DNA of 64,000 nt from Bacteroidota bacterium (GTDB taxonomy: Bacteria; Bacteroidota; Bacteroidia; Bacteroidales; Bacteroidaceae): assembly GCA_023425865.1 (NCBI GenBank), contig JAFABV010000054.1:1-64000 (forward strand), in the 5' to 3' direction. The notes beneath the pieces are model-generated. The model was given only the letters and a program-made list of their open reading frames with translations, made no database searches and had not been told where the DNA came from. Shown piece after piece: positions 27,446 to 35,599 of this stretch. Made by a program: the position numbers and the translations under genes. Within the stretch, counting starts at the first letter, position 1, and each line of letters opens with the position of its first letter.

Positions 27446-27586
27446 CTTTTTTGCATCTGATTTAACGTTGGATGACAAAATAAAAACCTGCGGAATGCGT
27501 TCAGTGTCACGACACAGGTGCCTGCGCGTCGTCCGCTGCGGTGAGGCGTAAATCATCTCCTCGTGTGGTATTCAAACAAGAGAATC

Positions 27587-27850
27587 ATGAGCAAGAGAGT
27601 CAAGATAATGGTATTGTTGGTCATGGCCCTGTTGGTGCTGGTCCCCGACAATGTTCTTTGGTATCGGTATGTCACTGATGGCAATCTGGTGGTGCGCAAT
27701 GCGCTGCACCTTCCTTCTCTCATCGTCATACTGTGCACCTACTTTTACCTGCAGGGCAAACGGCAGCGGCTGAACGCTATCATCATCATCGCGCTGCTGG
27801 TGCTGTTTACGCTGCCAAAAATCGTTTATATTTTCTATCCCTTTATGTAA
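27587..27850 (+). CDS. Small hydrophobic membrane protein, family not recognised
   Basis: 87 residues with about three membrane helices (VKIMVLLVMALLVLVP, LPSLIVILCTYFYL, LNAIIIIALLVLFTLPKIVYIFY) and short charged loops. The hydrophobic pattern is too regular to be chance, and composition matches neighbouring genes. It could be a small integral protein or the N-terminal membrane part of a longer, lost protein; membrane-anchored metallophosphoesterases start with similar helices, but this is only a guess. It is divergent from the sigma gene and alone on its strand. ATG 27587 is preferred over an upstream start at 27563. Confidence 0.5.
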   Translation: MSKRVKIMVLLVMALLVLVPDNVLWYRYVTDGNLVVRNALHLPSLIVILCTYFYLQGKRQRLNAIIIIALLVLFTLPKIVYIFYPFM

Positions 27851-27947
27851 TTGTCGTGCCGAACACACGGGCTGAGGGTGTGTCAAGGTAGGTTTCATGC
27901 AGCGATATGCGCTTAGAGGTGGCAGCATACCTACGTTGTCTTTTCAT

Positions 27948-28058
27948 GGTTCTATATAGAATTATCCGATGGTTTTATATAGAATTATCCGATGGTTTTA
28001 TATAGAATTATCCGATGGTTCTGTATTAAACCATCCGATGGTTTTATATGGAATGATA
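27948..28058. repeat. 23-bp tandem repeat array A (five units)
   Basis: Units begin at 27948, 27971, 27994, 28017 and 28040. The unit reads GGTTTTATATAGAAT followed by TATCCGAT. Units 2 and 3 are identical and the others are near-identical, with the last one partial. The unit is two alternating near-palindromes: TTCTATATAGAA and a joint close to CCATCSGATGG. The array therefore looks much the same on both strands. Arrays B (44431-44545) and C (57681-57772) are the same family. Flanks of A show only faint likeness to those of B and C. The rest of the 27851-28231 gap has hairpins but no gene. Confidence 0.9.
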
Positions 28059-28137
28059 GGCTCGTTCAGCCCGAGTCATCTGCCACCGTGGCCTTGGCGA
28101 TGGGTCAAGGGCGTAGTTGTGGCGCCGGCTAAACATG

Positions 28138-28209
28138 GCAAAGCACCAACCTCTGATGCCTTTTGCTCCTATGCGCAGGAGAAGAAGACGCCGGGGGTTG
28201 GTGCTTTGC
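28138..28209 (-). terminator. Large hairpin after the GH3 gene, possible terminator
   Basis: A perfect 14-bp inverted repeat, GCAAAGCACCAACC (28138-28151) and GGTTGGTGCTTTGC (28196-28209), encloses a smaller stem CTCCT/AGGAG. It starts 23 bp after the GH3 stop. There is no strong T tract, so it may be an RNA-stabilising 3' structure or a Rho-assisted end rather than a classical terminator. Confidence 0.5.
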
Positions 28210-28231
28210 ACGATCAGAGAGACGACCTTGT

Positions 28232-30517
28232 TTACTGCAATGTAAACTTCATGGTCTGCACGTCGCGACTGTTGGGGCCCACCATGACCTCAAAGTCGCC
28301 CGGCTCGCATTTGTATTCCAGCTGCTGGTTGTAGAACTTCAGGTCGTCGGCTTTCAGCGTGAAGGTCACGTTCTTGGTTTCGCCCTGCTTCAGACTGACG
28401 CGCTCAAAGCCCTTGAGTTCCTTCACGGGGCGCGACACGCTGCCCACAACATCGTGTACATAGAGCTGCACAATCTCGTCGGCGTCGTACTTGCCAGTGT
28501 TGGTCACGGGCACGGTCACGGTGAGCTGACCGCCGTTGAGGCTCATGGCCGTGGCGCTGAGCGACGGTTTGCCATACTGGAACGTGGTGTAAGACAGGCC
28601 GTAGCCGAAGGGGTAGAGCGGGTCGTTGTCTACGTCGAGATAGTTGCTGCGGAACTTGGTAAACCATTTTCCCTCTTCCAATGGGCGACCGGTGGGCAGG
28701 TGGTTGTAGTAGATGGGTATCTGTCCCATGTTCTTGGGCCATGAGGCGGTGAGCTTGCCGGAGGGCACCTTGTCGCCAAAGAGCACGTCGCAGATGGCGT
28801 CGCCCGCCTCGCTGCCGCCGAAGCCCACGTTGAGTATGGCGGGGAAGTTCTGCTGTTCCCAGGTCATCACCGTGGCCCGTCCGGCAAAGTAAACCAGCAC
28901 AATGGGCTTGCCCGTCTGCTTCAGTGCGGTGAGCAGGTCGCGCTGCGCGTCGGGCAGGGTGAGGTCGCTGCGGCTGCTGCTCTCGCCACTCATCTCCGAC
29001 GACTCGCCCACGGCGGCCACAATGACATCGGCATCACGCGCCACGCGCAGTGCCTCGTCGAGCATCTCGCGGCTGTCGCGGCTGTCGCGCATCTCACGTC
29101 CGAACATGGTGGCGCGTGCCTCCAGGTCGGCGTCATATACCAGGTTAGAGCCCTTGGCATAAGTCACCGTGGCCTTGTTGCCCACGGCTGCCTGCAGGCT
29201 CTCGTAGAGCGAGCGATACTTCTCGGCGGTGGCCGCCACACTCCATGTGCCCGGCATGTTGGCGCGGGTGTTGCCCATGGGACCTATGAGGGCTATCTTG
29301 CCTTGACGCTTCAGGGGGAGCACCTCGCCTTCGTTCTTCAGCAGTACAAACGACTCGGCGGCTATGCGTCGTGCCTCGTTGCGATGCTCGGCCGTGAAGA
29401 TCTCTTTCTTGGCTCGCTTCACGTCGCAGTAGCGATAGGGGTCGTCGAACAGTCCCAACTTGTACTTGGCCTCGAGTATGCGTCGGCACGCCTGGTCGAT
29501 GACCTCCTGCGACACCTTGCCTTCGCGGAGCGATTTTTCCAAGGTACCCGAATAGCCGTCGGCCACCATGTCCATGTCTGTCCCCGCGTTGATGGCGAGT
29601 GCCGACACCTGCTGCAGGTCGCCCATGCCATGGGCTATCATCTCAGAGATGGCGGTGTAGTCAGTGACCACAAAGCCGTCAAACTTCCACATGCCACGCA
29701 GCACGTCGGTCATGAGCCACTTGTTGCCCGAGGCGGGAATGCCGTCTACCACATTGAAAGAGGTCATCACGCTGCCTGCGCCAGCCTCGATGGCCGCCTT
29801 GTAAGCGGGCATGTACATGTTGAACATACGCCAATGGCTCATGTCCACGGTGTTGTAGTCGCGTCCGCCGTCGGGCGCGCCGTAGAGGGCAAAGTGCTTC
29901 ACGCAGGCCATCAGGGTATTGCTGTCCGAGAGGTCTTGCCCCTGATAGCCCTCCACCATGGCGCGTGCGATGGCTGCGCCGAGATAGGGGTCTTCGCCGT
30001 TACCCTCGCTCATGCGTCCCCATCTCGGGTCGCGGGCAATGTCGAGCATTGGGCTGAAGGTCCACGAGATGCCGTCGGCCGTGGCCTCGACTGCCGCAAT
30101 GCGGGCACTGTTGCGAATGGCATCCATATCCCACGACCACGAGAGGGTGAAGGGAATGGGAAATACGGTTTCGTAGCCGTGAATGACATCCATGCCAAAG
30201 ATAAGGGGTATCTTCAGCCGGCTTTGCTCCACGGCAATCTTCTGCACCTCCTTGATTTTCTCCACGCCCTTGAGGTTGAACAGTCCGCCCACTTCTCCTC
30301 GCCTGATCTTGTCGGCCACGTCGCTGCTCTTGGCCTGACCGGTGACAATGTCGCCCGTGACGGGGAGGTTGAGCTGCCCTATCTTTTCTTGCAGGGTCAT
30401 CTTACTCATGAGGTCGTCGATGAAGGTCTTCATGTCGGGCTTGGCCTTGGGCGCAGCCCCGCTGGCCACGGTCAGGGCCGACAGTGCCAGGGTCATCAGT
30501 ATCTTCTTTGTTTTCAT
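28232..30517 (-). CDS. GH3 beta-glucosidase (BglX type), secreted
   Basis: About 761 residues from MKTKKILMTLALSALTVASG, a signal peptide. The N-terminal GH3 barrel has the KHFALYGAPDGGRDYN segment and the nucleophile Asp in GFVVTDY (about residue 286). The GH3 C-terminal sandwich and a fibronectin-III-like end domain (VQLYVHDVVGSVSRPVKELKGFERVSL) follow. It removes terminal beta-linked glucose in the periplasm. The gene directly after a GH144-type gene matches the Bacteroides beta-1,2-glucan arrangement, so sophoro-oligosaccharides are a likely substrate (inference). The first upstream start at 30550 would put 11 extra residues before the signal peptide. Confidence 0.92.
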   Translation of the reverse strand: MKTKKILMTLALSALTVASGAAPKAKPDMKTFIDDLMSKMTLQEKIGQLNLPVTGDIVTGQAKSSDVADKIRRGEVGGLFNLKGVEKIKEVQKIAVEQSRLKIPLIFGMDVIHGYETVFPIPFTLSWSWDMDAIRNSARIAAVEATADGISWTFSPMLDIARDPRWGRMSEGNGEDPYLGAAIARAMVEGYQGQDLSDSNTLMACVKHFALYGAPDGGRDYNTVDMSHWRMFNMYMPAYKAAIEAGAGSVMTSFNVVDGIPASGNKWLMTDVLRGMWKFDGFVVTDYTAISEMIAHGMGDLQQVSALAINAGTDMDMVADGYSGTLEKSLREGKVSQEVIDQACRRILEAKYKLGLFDDPYRYCDVKRAKKEIFTAEHRNEARRIAAESFVLLKNEGEVLPLKRQGKIALIGPMGNTRANMPGTWSVAATAEKYRSLYESLQAAVGNKATVTYAKGSNLVYDADLEARATMFGREMRDSRDSREMLDEALRVARDADVIVAAVGESSEMSGESSSRSDLTLPDAQRDLLTALKQTGKPIVLVYFAGRATVMTWEQQNFPAILNVGFGGSEAGDAICDVLFGDKVPSGKLTASWPKNMGQIPIYYNHLPTGRPLEEGKWFTKFRSNYLDVDNDPLYPFGYGLSYTTFQYGKPSLSATAMSLNGGQLTVTVPVTNTGKYDADEIVQLYVHDVVGSVSRPVKELKGFERVSLKQGETKNVTFTLKADDLKFYNQQLEYKCEPGDFEVMVGPNSRDVQTMKFTLQ

Positions 30518-30565
30518 ATATATTATGGTGTATAGTGTCTTCGGTGACATAATTATTGCATGGCG

Positions 30566-31957
30566 TTACTGGGCAGTGGTGAAACCTAATTTGGTTAGCC
30601 CCGCTTTCACCTCCGGACAGCTCATGAAGAGCCGCCAGAGCAGTCCGCTGCGATAGTTCTCAATCATGGGCGCAATGGTGAGCTGGTCGATGGCCAGATA
30701 ATGAGGTACCGTCCAGTCGGATGATTCGGAGAAGGCGTCATAAAATCCGTATTTGCCCCATATCCATGTGCCCTTGCCCCAAAATCCCTTGAGCGCCGCC
30801 ATCGACTCGGTGGGCGTGTAGGGGAATGACGAGAGTGCCGCGGTGGGCGTAATGACGCCGAGGTCGTTGTTGGGCGCGTGGGCCGAGTAGCCAACGGTGG
30901 AATAGCTGGCGGTGAGTCCCCAGCAATCCTTGCCATAGCCCTTGAAGCCCTTGGGGTTGTCTACGCAGTAGGCATAGTCGCTCAGGGCGTGGTTGCGGGT
31001 CACGTCCCAGTAGTTGGCGTAGCGGTCGGAGAGGTGGCGTGGGTCGAGACCAATGAAGGAGTATTGTGCCCAGAACAGCGGGCCGCCGGTAGCCTCCGCC
31101 CCGTTGTGCTTCAGGCGCAGCGCGTAGCCGTAGGGGGCGGCGTCGCTCTTGATGCCGCCGCTGCGTGCCCAACCCTCATGATAGCATTCGGCGGGAATGG
31201 GGTGGGTGGGCGACGAGGCGCCGAGAATGTAGGTGATGAGGCACTCGTTGTAGCCTTCGAGCGGGAAATTCATCTCCCAACCGTAGTTGGGCGACCAGTG
31301 CCAGTAGAGCACATTCTTTCCGCCGTTGCGGTACCAGGAGAAGTCCATCTCGCGCCAAAGCCGGTCAATATCCTGTGCCAGTTGTCGCTCGGCGGCGTTG
31401 CCACCGTTGAAATACTGCCTCACGCAGAGCAGGCTGGTCATGAGGAATGAGCTCTCCACGAGGTCGCCGCCATCGTCTTTCTGGCCGAAAGGCTTTACCT
31501 TGCCCGTGGGACCGTAGAGCCAATGGGGCCATACGCCGTGAAAGCGGTCGGCCCGCGCCAGGTAGTCTACGATTTTTTGGAGGCGTGCCACGCCCGCCGG
31601 GCGGTCGATGAACCCACGGTCTATGCCCACCAACAGTCCGGCGATGCCAAAGCCACTGCCGCCGGTGGTGATGACGTCGGCGTCGTTTTGGGGATAGTTG
31701 TTGTCGAGGTGTACACGCTCGCGGGCAAGTCCCGAGGTGGGCTCAGCCCCCTCCCACATGTAGTTGAGGTGTATCTTCTGGATGTAGTCGAGCATGTCGT
31801 CGTCAGACTTAAACGACTGTGGCCTTGCGGCCGCGGCCTCGGCAATGGTGTTGCCGCCGCCCTTGGGCGTCGTGTTCTGGTCTTCGGTGGTCTTGCAGGC
31901 CACCGATGCCCACGCGAGCAGCAGCCCGGTAAGCGCGGTGAAAATCTTGTTTGTCAT
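30566..31957 (-). CDS. GH144-type endo-beta-1,2-glucanase, lipoprotein
   Basis: About 463 residues. Lipoprotein signal (MTNKIFTALTGLLLAWASVAC). The body is a glucoamylase-like (alpha/alpha)6 barrel with landmarks seen in the GH144/DUF family: TGGSGFGIAGLLVGIDRGFI, RFHGVWPHWLYGPTGK, GGDLVESSFLMTSLLCVRQYF, VLYWHWSPNYGWEMNFPLEGYNECL, PLFWAQYSFIGLDPR and DCWGLTAS. The family includes bacterial endo-beta-1,2-glucanases. The gene sits between the GH3 and the GH43-like genes in a SusCD operon. Some homologs are only annotated as glucoamylase-like, so the beta-1,2 assignment is probable, not proven. The ATG 31957 overlaps no other start; the preceding gene ends at 31966. Confidence 0.82.
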   Translation of the reverse strand: MTNKIFTALTGLLLAWASVACKTTEDQNTTPKGGGNTIAEAAAARPQSFKSDDDMLDYIQKIHLNYMWEGAEPTSGLARERVHLDNNYPQNDADVITTGGSGFGIAGLLVGIDRGFIDRPAGVARLQKIVDYLARADRFHGVWPHWLYGPTGKVKPFGQKDDGGDLVESSFLMTSLLCVRQYFNGGNAAERQLAQDIDRLWREMDFSWYRNGGKNVLYWHWSPNYGWEMNFPLEGYNECLITYILGASSPTHPIPAECYHEGWARSGGIKSDAAPYGYALRLKHNGAEATGGPLFWAQYSFIGLDPRHLSDRYANYWDVTRNHALSDYAYCVDNPKGFKGYGKDCWGLTASYSTVGYSAHAPNNDLGVITPTAALSSFPYTPTESMAALKGFWGKGTWIWGKYGFYDAFSESSDWTVPHYLAIDQLTIAPMIENYRSGLLWRLFMSCPEVKAGLTKLGFTTAQ

Positions 31958-31965
31958 TTGTATAG

Positions 31966-34113
31966 TCAATGTTTTACCTTGACAATGGGTGCGCGGGCCG
32001 AGATGCCCGACTCTGCCATTGCCTCTATGGTGAAGTAATAGTCAGTGTCTCTGTCCATGCCCCTGAAGTCGTAGGTGTTGGTGCCTAATACGGTGATGGC
32101 ATTGTAGGTCTTACCGGGCGCGGTGCCGTAATAGATGTTGTATCCGTAGGCGCCTTTCACGGGCGTCCATGCGAGCGTGGCGTTGCGCTTGTCGGCGCGG
32201 TCGCGCGTCACCTTGAGCGTCTTGACGGCGGCCGGCTTGTCACCGTTGCCCTCACCGAAGACACGCAGGTCGGACAGGCAGAAGTGTCCGCCTGAGGGCA
32301 TGTGCAGGTTTTGCACGCGCAGGTAGCGTGTGCGCAGCGGCGCCTTGAGCTCTATGTAGTCGTGGGGCACGTCGCGGTCGTTGTCGCTCTTGTCTACCAC
32401 CAAGGTCCAGTCGTTGCCGTTGTCGCTGGCCAGCACCCGGTATTGGTAATAGAGGTCGCTGGCACGGTTGTGCTGCACGGTCTTGTAGTCGTAGAAGTTC
32501 AGTTGCAGCGCCCTGACGCTTTTCGGTGCCCCCAGGTCCATCTGTATCCACTCGCCGGGCTGTCCTGTCTTGGCCGCCCAGTAGGTGCGGAGGTTGTCGT
32601 CGGCGAGTGCCTCGGTGGTGAAGGTACTGTCTGACGACGACGCGGTAACGGTCTTGCCATACGAGAGAAGCATCCATCCGGTGAAGCGCCGCTCAGGCGA
32701 GGCGATGTTGTGGTCGGCATTCCAGGTGGGGTAATCGCCGTAGGCCGTGGCGCTGTACATCACGCCGTCGGCATCGAAGCCCACGGGGTAAAGGCCTATG
32801 CGGCGCTCAAACTTGTATTTGAGCGACAGCATACAGGTGCCCACGTGCCAGTTGTTACCGGTTTTGTCGGCAAAGGTGCCGCCATGGCCCACCCCCTGCA
32901 CAAAGCCGCCGGGCTTGTAGCTCATGGGGTTGTGGGGTTGGTAGACAAAGGGTCCCAACGGACTGTCGCCCACATAAACGCCGTCGGCGTAGGTCTTGAA
33001 CTCGGTGCCGGGCGCGCCGTACTGCAGGTAGTATTTGCCGTTGTGCTTGGTCATGTAGGCACCTTCGGTAAAGGGCTTGAGCGTCACCTCGTCGTCGTTG
33101 TTCATGCCGAACCGTTCCCAGCCGTGTTCGTCAGGACGCAGCATGATGACGTCGTGAATCTTGCTGATGGGCGAGAAGTCGTCGCGGCTCACCTGCACGG
33201 CCTTCAGCGGATACTCGTTGCTCGAACCGTAGTAGAGGTAAAGCTTGCCGTCGTCGTCGAGAAAAAGGCACGGGTCCCAGGAAGGCAATGTGTTGCGGCC
33301 TATGGCCTGGCGCCAGCGACCATTATAGGGATTGGTGGTATACCACACGGGAAGGCCTTCGTAGGTAGAGCCCGTGTAAAACAAGGTGTCGCCAGACACG
33401 TATGCCGCCGGCGCGCATTGGTCGTCATCGGTGGGTTTGCGCTGGAAGGTGGCAGTGGTAAAGTCCCAGTCGCTGAGGTTGTCGGAATGATGGAATCCGC
33501 CCTGGTTGGTAGAGAACAGCAGGTAGCGGCCTTTGTACATCAGGGCCATGGGGTCGGCGGCCGAGCGGAAAGCGCCATTGGCCTTCACGTTGTTGTTGTA
33601 CGGCTCGTAGTTGTAACTGATGTTGAGCGGGTTGCAGAAGGTGGTGGTCAGCTGGTCAGCGGGGTCGAACCACGGAGTGGCCACGGCCTTGACGCGAGGC
33701 AGATTGGCCGCCCCCGGTGTCTTGGGCACCAGCTTGATGTTGACCTGCCGCTGTGTCTCACTGCGTGTAAAGTGACCGAACTCTTTGCCGGGATAATACA
33801 CATAGAGGTGCTTGTCTCCGTTGGTGGCCGTGAGACGGTACTCGCCCTTGGCATTGGTGTTGCAATGTAATGGGCTGGAAAAGAACATCACGGTGGCGCC
33901 TTCCAACGGTGTGCCTTGCTCATCGGTCACGATTCCCGTTACCTCGTACGTGGTGTTGATGGGGATATAGTAGTCGCTCACCTGTCCCTTGACCACCTTG
34001 ACCGAGTCGTCGGGGGCCATAGAGTCAGCCTGCGCGGACATGGCCGGAAGGCCATATCCTAACAGGCTGAGGATGAATAGTTGAAAGTGTTTGGTTCTGG
34101 TCATCATCATCAT
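31966..34113 (-). CDS. GH43-like five-bladed propeller protein with F5/8C and FN3 domains
   Basis: About 715 residues from the MMMMTRTK cluster (any of four ATGs, 34104-34113; the first overlaps the susD stop). Signal peptide ending in AMSAQA, then a carboxypeptidase-regulatory-like domain (about 50-110, YEVTGIVTDEQGTPLEGATVMFF). A GH43-type propeller follows (NGAFRSAADPMALMYKGRYLLF, WDPCLFLDDDGKLYLYYGSS, TEGAYMTKHNGKYYLQYGAPGTE). Then an F5/8 type C (discoidin) domain (TEALADDNLRTYWAAKTGQPGEWIQMDLG) and a C-terminal FN3 domain. The peptidase-like N-terminal domain on a GH43 is unusual. The substrate is unknown; it could bind or trim decorated glucan. Confidence 0.83.
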   Translation of the reverse strand: MMMMTRTKHFQLFILSLLGYGLPAMSAQADSMAPDDSVKVVKGQVSDYYIPINTTYEVTGIVTDEQGTPLEGATVMFFSSPLHCNTNAKGEYRLTATNGDKHLYVYYPGKEFGHFTRSETQRQVNIKLVPKTPGAANLPRVKAVATPWFDPADQLTTTFCNPLNISYNYEPYNNNVKANGAFRSAADPMALMYKGRYLLFSTNQGGFHHSDNLSDWDFTTATFQRKPTDDDQCAPAAYVSGDTLFYTGSTYEGLPVWYTTNPYNGRWRQAIGRNTLPSWDPCLFLDDDGKLYLYYGSSNEYPLKAVQVSRDDFSPISKIHDVIMLRPDEHGWERFGMNNDDEVTLKPFTEGAYMTKHNGKYYLQYGAPGTEFKTYADGVYVGDSPLGPFVYQPHNPMSYKPGGFVQGVGHGGTFADKTGNNWHVGTCMLSLKYKFERRIGLYPVGFDADGVMYSATAYGDYPTWNADHNIASPERRFTGWMLLSYGKTVTASSSDSTFTTEALADDNLRTYWAAKTGQPGEWIQMDLGAPKSVRALQLNFYDYKTVQHNRASDLYYQYRVLASDNGNDWTLVVDKSDNDRDVPHDYIELKAPLRTRYLRVQNLHMPSGGHFCLSDLRVFGEGNGDKPAAVKTLKVTRDRADKRNATLAWTPVKGAYGYNIYYGTAPGKTYNAITVLGTNTYDFRGMDRDTDYYFTIEAMAESGISARAPIVKVKH

Positions 34114-35579
34114 TCGTTGATGGGTTCTTTGGCCAAGTTGGGATTGTCGGTAAGTTGCGCGAACGGAATGGGGTAGTAGGTCTTGTCGGCCGTCCATCCC
34201 TTGGGTCCGAGTACCTGCTCAGCCTTGCCTGTACGCACCAGGTCGTTGTAGCGCTCGCCCCACTCGCAGCATAGCTCCATGCGGCGCTCGTCGAGAATCT
34301 GGTCAACGGTGACATTGGTCAGGGTGGGCATGTCGGCACGGGCGCGTACGAGGTTGAAGGGAGCGTCGCCGTTCTTGCCCAACCGCACCTTGGCCTCGGC
34401 GTTCATCAGCAGCACGTCGGCATAGCGTAGGATGCGGATGTTGTTGTTGGTGCCGTACTTGGTGCGTCCGGGTGTGAGCTCGTTGGTCGGCGTGTAAGCC
34501 TTGCCATTCCAGCAGTCGGTCTGTGTGGGGTTCTGCAGCGGACGGATGACGTCGCCACTGGGGGTGGTGGTGCCAGCCTCAAGGAAAGAGGTGGTGTAAC
34601 GCACCGTCTCACCGCGGTTCTTGGCCCAGTCGCGGAACGACTTATACAGTCCGATGAATCCCCAGCCCGAGATGTCGCCATCGTTGGCAGGTCCCTGGAA
34701 GACAAACCACATGTCGGCGTCTACCAAATCGCCGGAACTGTTGCCGAAGTCGGTGGTCTGACACTCGAAGAGCGACTCGTCGGAGAGCTTGCCGGGTATC
34801 TTGAAAGCCTCGTAGAAGTCGGGGTAGAGCGCGAACTTGCCACTGTTGATGATTTGGTCGGTAAGCGATTCCACCTCGTTGTAGTTGCCCATGTTGAGGT
34901 TGATCTTGGCGGCCAGTGCCATGGCCGAGTAGGCAGACACGGCACCTACGTGCTCCATCTCGTTAGGACGCACCTTGGGCGTATTGTCGATGGTGTACTG
35001 CAAATCTTCGAGCATGTATTTGTAAACACTCTCCACGGTCGAACGGGTGAGGTCGGTCTGGCTGTTGGTGCGCAGGATGGTCACTGGGCCGAAAGCTTGC
35101 ACCAGGCGGTAGTAGGCGTAGGCGCGCAGGAATCTCACCTCGCCCGCATAGGCGTTCTTGGTGGCCATGTCGGATGAAGAGGTGATGTTCTCGGCATAGC
35201 TGTCGAGTGAGGTTAGCGCGGCGTTGGCCACCTTGATGATGCCATAATACTGGTTCCACATCTCGTTGAGGCCCCAGAAGCTGTTGTCGTATTGGTAGTT
35301 GCCGAAGTTGACAAGTGACTGCTGGTCGTCGACGCGGCCTGACCAGACATCATCGTCGCGCACAATAGACAGTGGCCATATCACCCAGTGCATGGCGCCG
35401 GTACGAATCTTGGCATAAACGCCCGACACCGGCTGGTACATGTTGCTCAGGTTGGTAAAGTCTACACTGGTCTCAGGAACACTGTTCTCTGGATCCTTGT
35501 CTAAGTAGTCATTGCAGGAGGTGAGCGCTCCTAACAATGCGGTGATGGCGATAGACGCTATATATTTGTTTAATTTCAT
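34110..35579 (-). CDS. SusD/RagB-family lipoprotein
   Basis: About 489 residues. Lipoprotein signal (MKLNKYIASIAITALLGALTSC), then NDYLDKDPENSVPETSVDFTNLSNMYQPVSGVYA. Typical TPR-like SusD features follow (EVRFLRAYAYYRLVQAFGPV, RILRYADVLLMNAEAKVRLG, ILDERRMELCCEWGERYNDLVRTG). It is the surface glycan-binding partner of the SusC encoded 20 bp upstream. Its stop overlaps the start region of the GH43-like gene. The longer reading frame back to 35663 uses a non-ATG start inside susC and is rejected. Confidence 0.93.
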   Translation of the reverse strand: MKLNKYIASIAITALLGALTSCNDYLDKDPENSVPETSVDFTNLSNMYQPVSGVYAKIRTGAMHWVIWPLSIVRDDDVWSGRVDDQQSLVNFGNYQYDNSFWGLNEMWNQYYGIIKVANAALTSLDSYAENITSSSDMATKNAYAGEVRFLRAYAYYRLVQAFGPVTILRTNSQTDLTRSTVESVYKYMLEDLQYTIDNTPKVRPNEMEHVGAVSAYSAMALAAKINLNMGNYNEVESLTDQIINSGKFALYPDFYEAFKIPGKLSDESLFECQTTDFGNSSGDLVDADMWFVFQGPANDGDISGWGFIGLYKSFRDWAKNRGETVRYTTSFLEAGTTTPSGDVIRPLQNPTQTDCWNGKAYTPTNELTPGRTKYGTNNNIRILRYADVLLMNAEAKVRLGKNGDAPFNLVRARADMPTLTNVTVDQILDERRMELCCEWGERYNDLVRTGKAEQVLGPKGWTADKTYYPIPFAQLTDNPNLAKEPINE

Positions 35580-35599
35580 AGTTGTGCTATTAACTGAGA

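Noticed and set aside
27948..28058. 23-bp repeats as a CRISPR array
   Set aside because: The units are contiguous with no unique spacers between them, and no cas gene is in the window.
27969..28334. 121-codon plus-strand frame starting inside array A
   Set aside because: The start is repeat sequence and the end runs antisense into the GH3 gene; no domain is seen.
29303..30535. 410-codon plus-strand frame opposite the GH3 gene
   Set aside because: Antisense shadow with His/Val-rich low-information sequence; the GH3 motifs on the other strand are intact.
32710..33870. 386-codon plus-strand frame opposite the GH43-like gene
   Set aside because: Antisense shadow; no signal peptide or motif, while the minus strand encodes clear domains.
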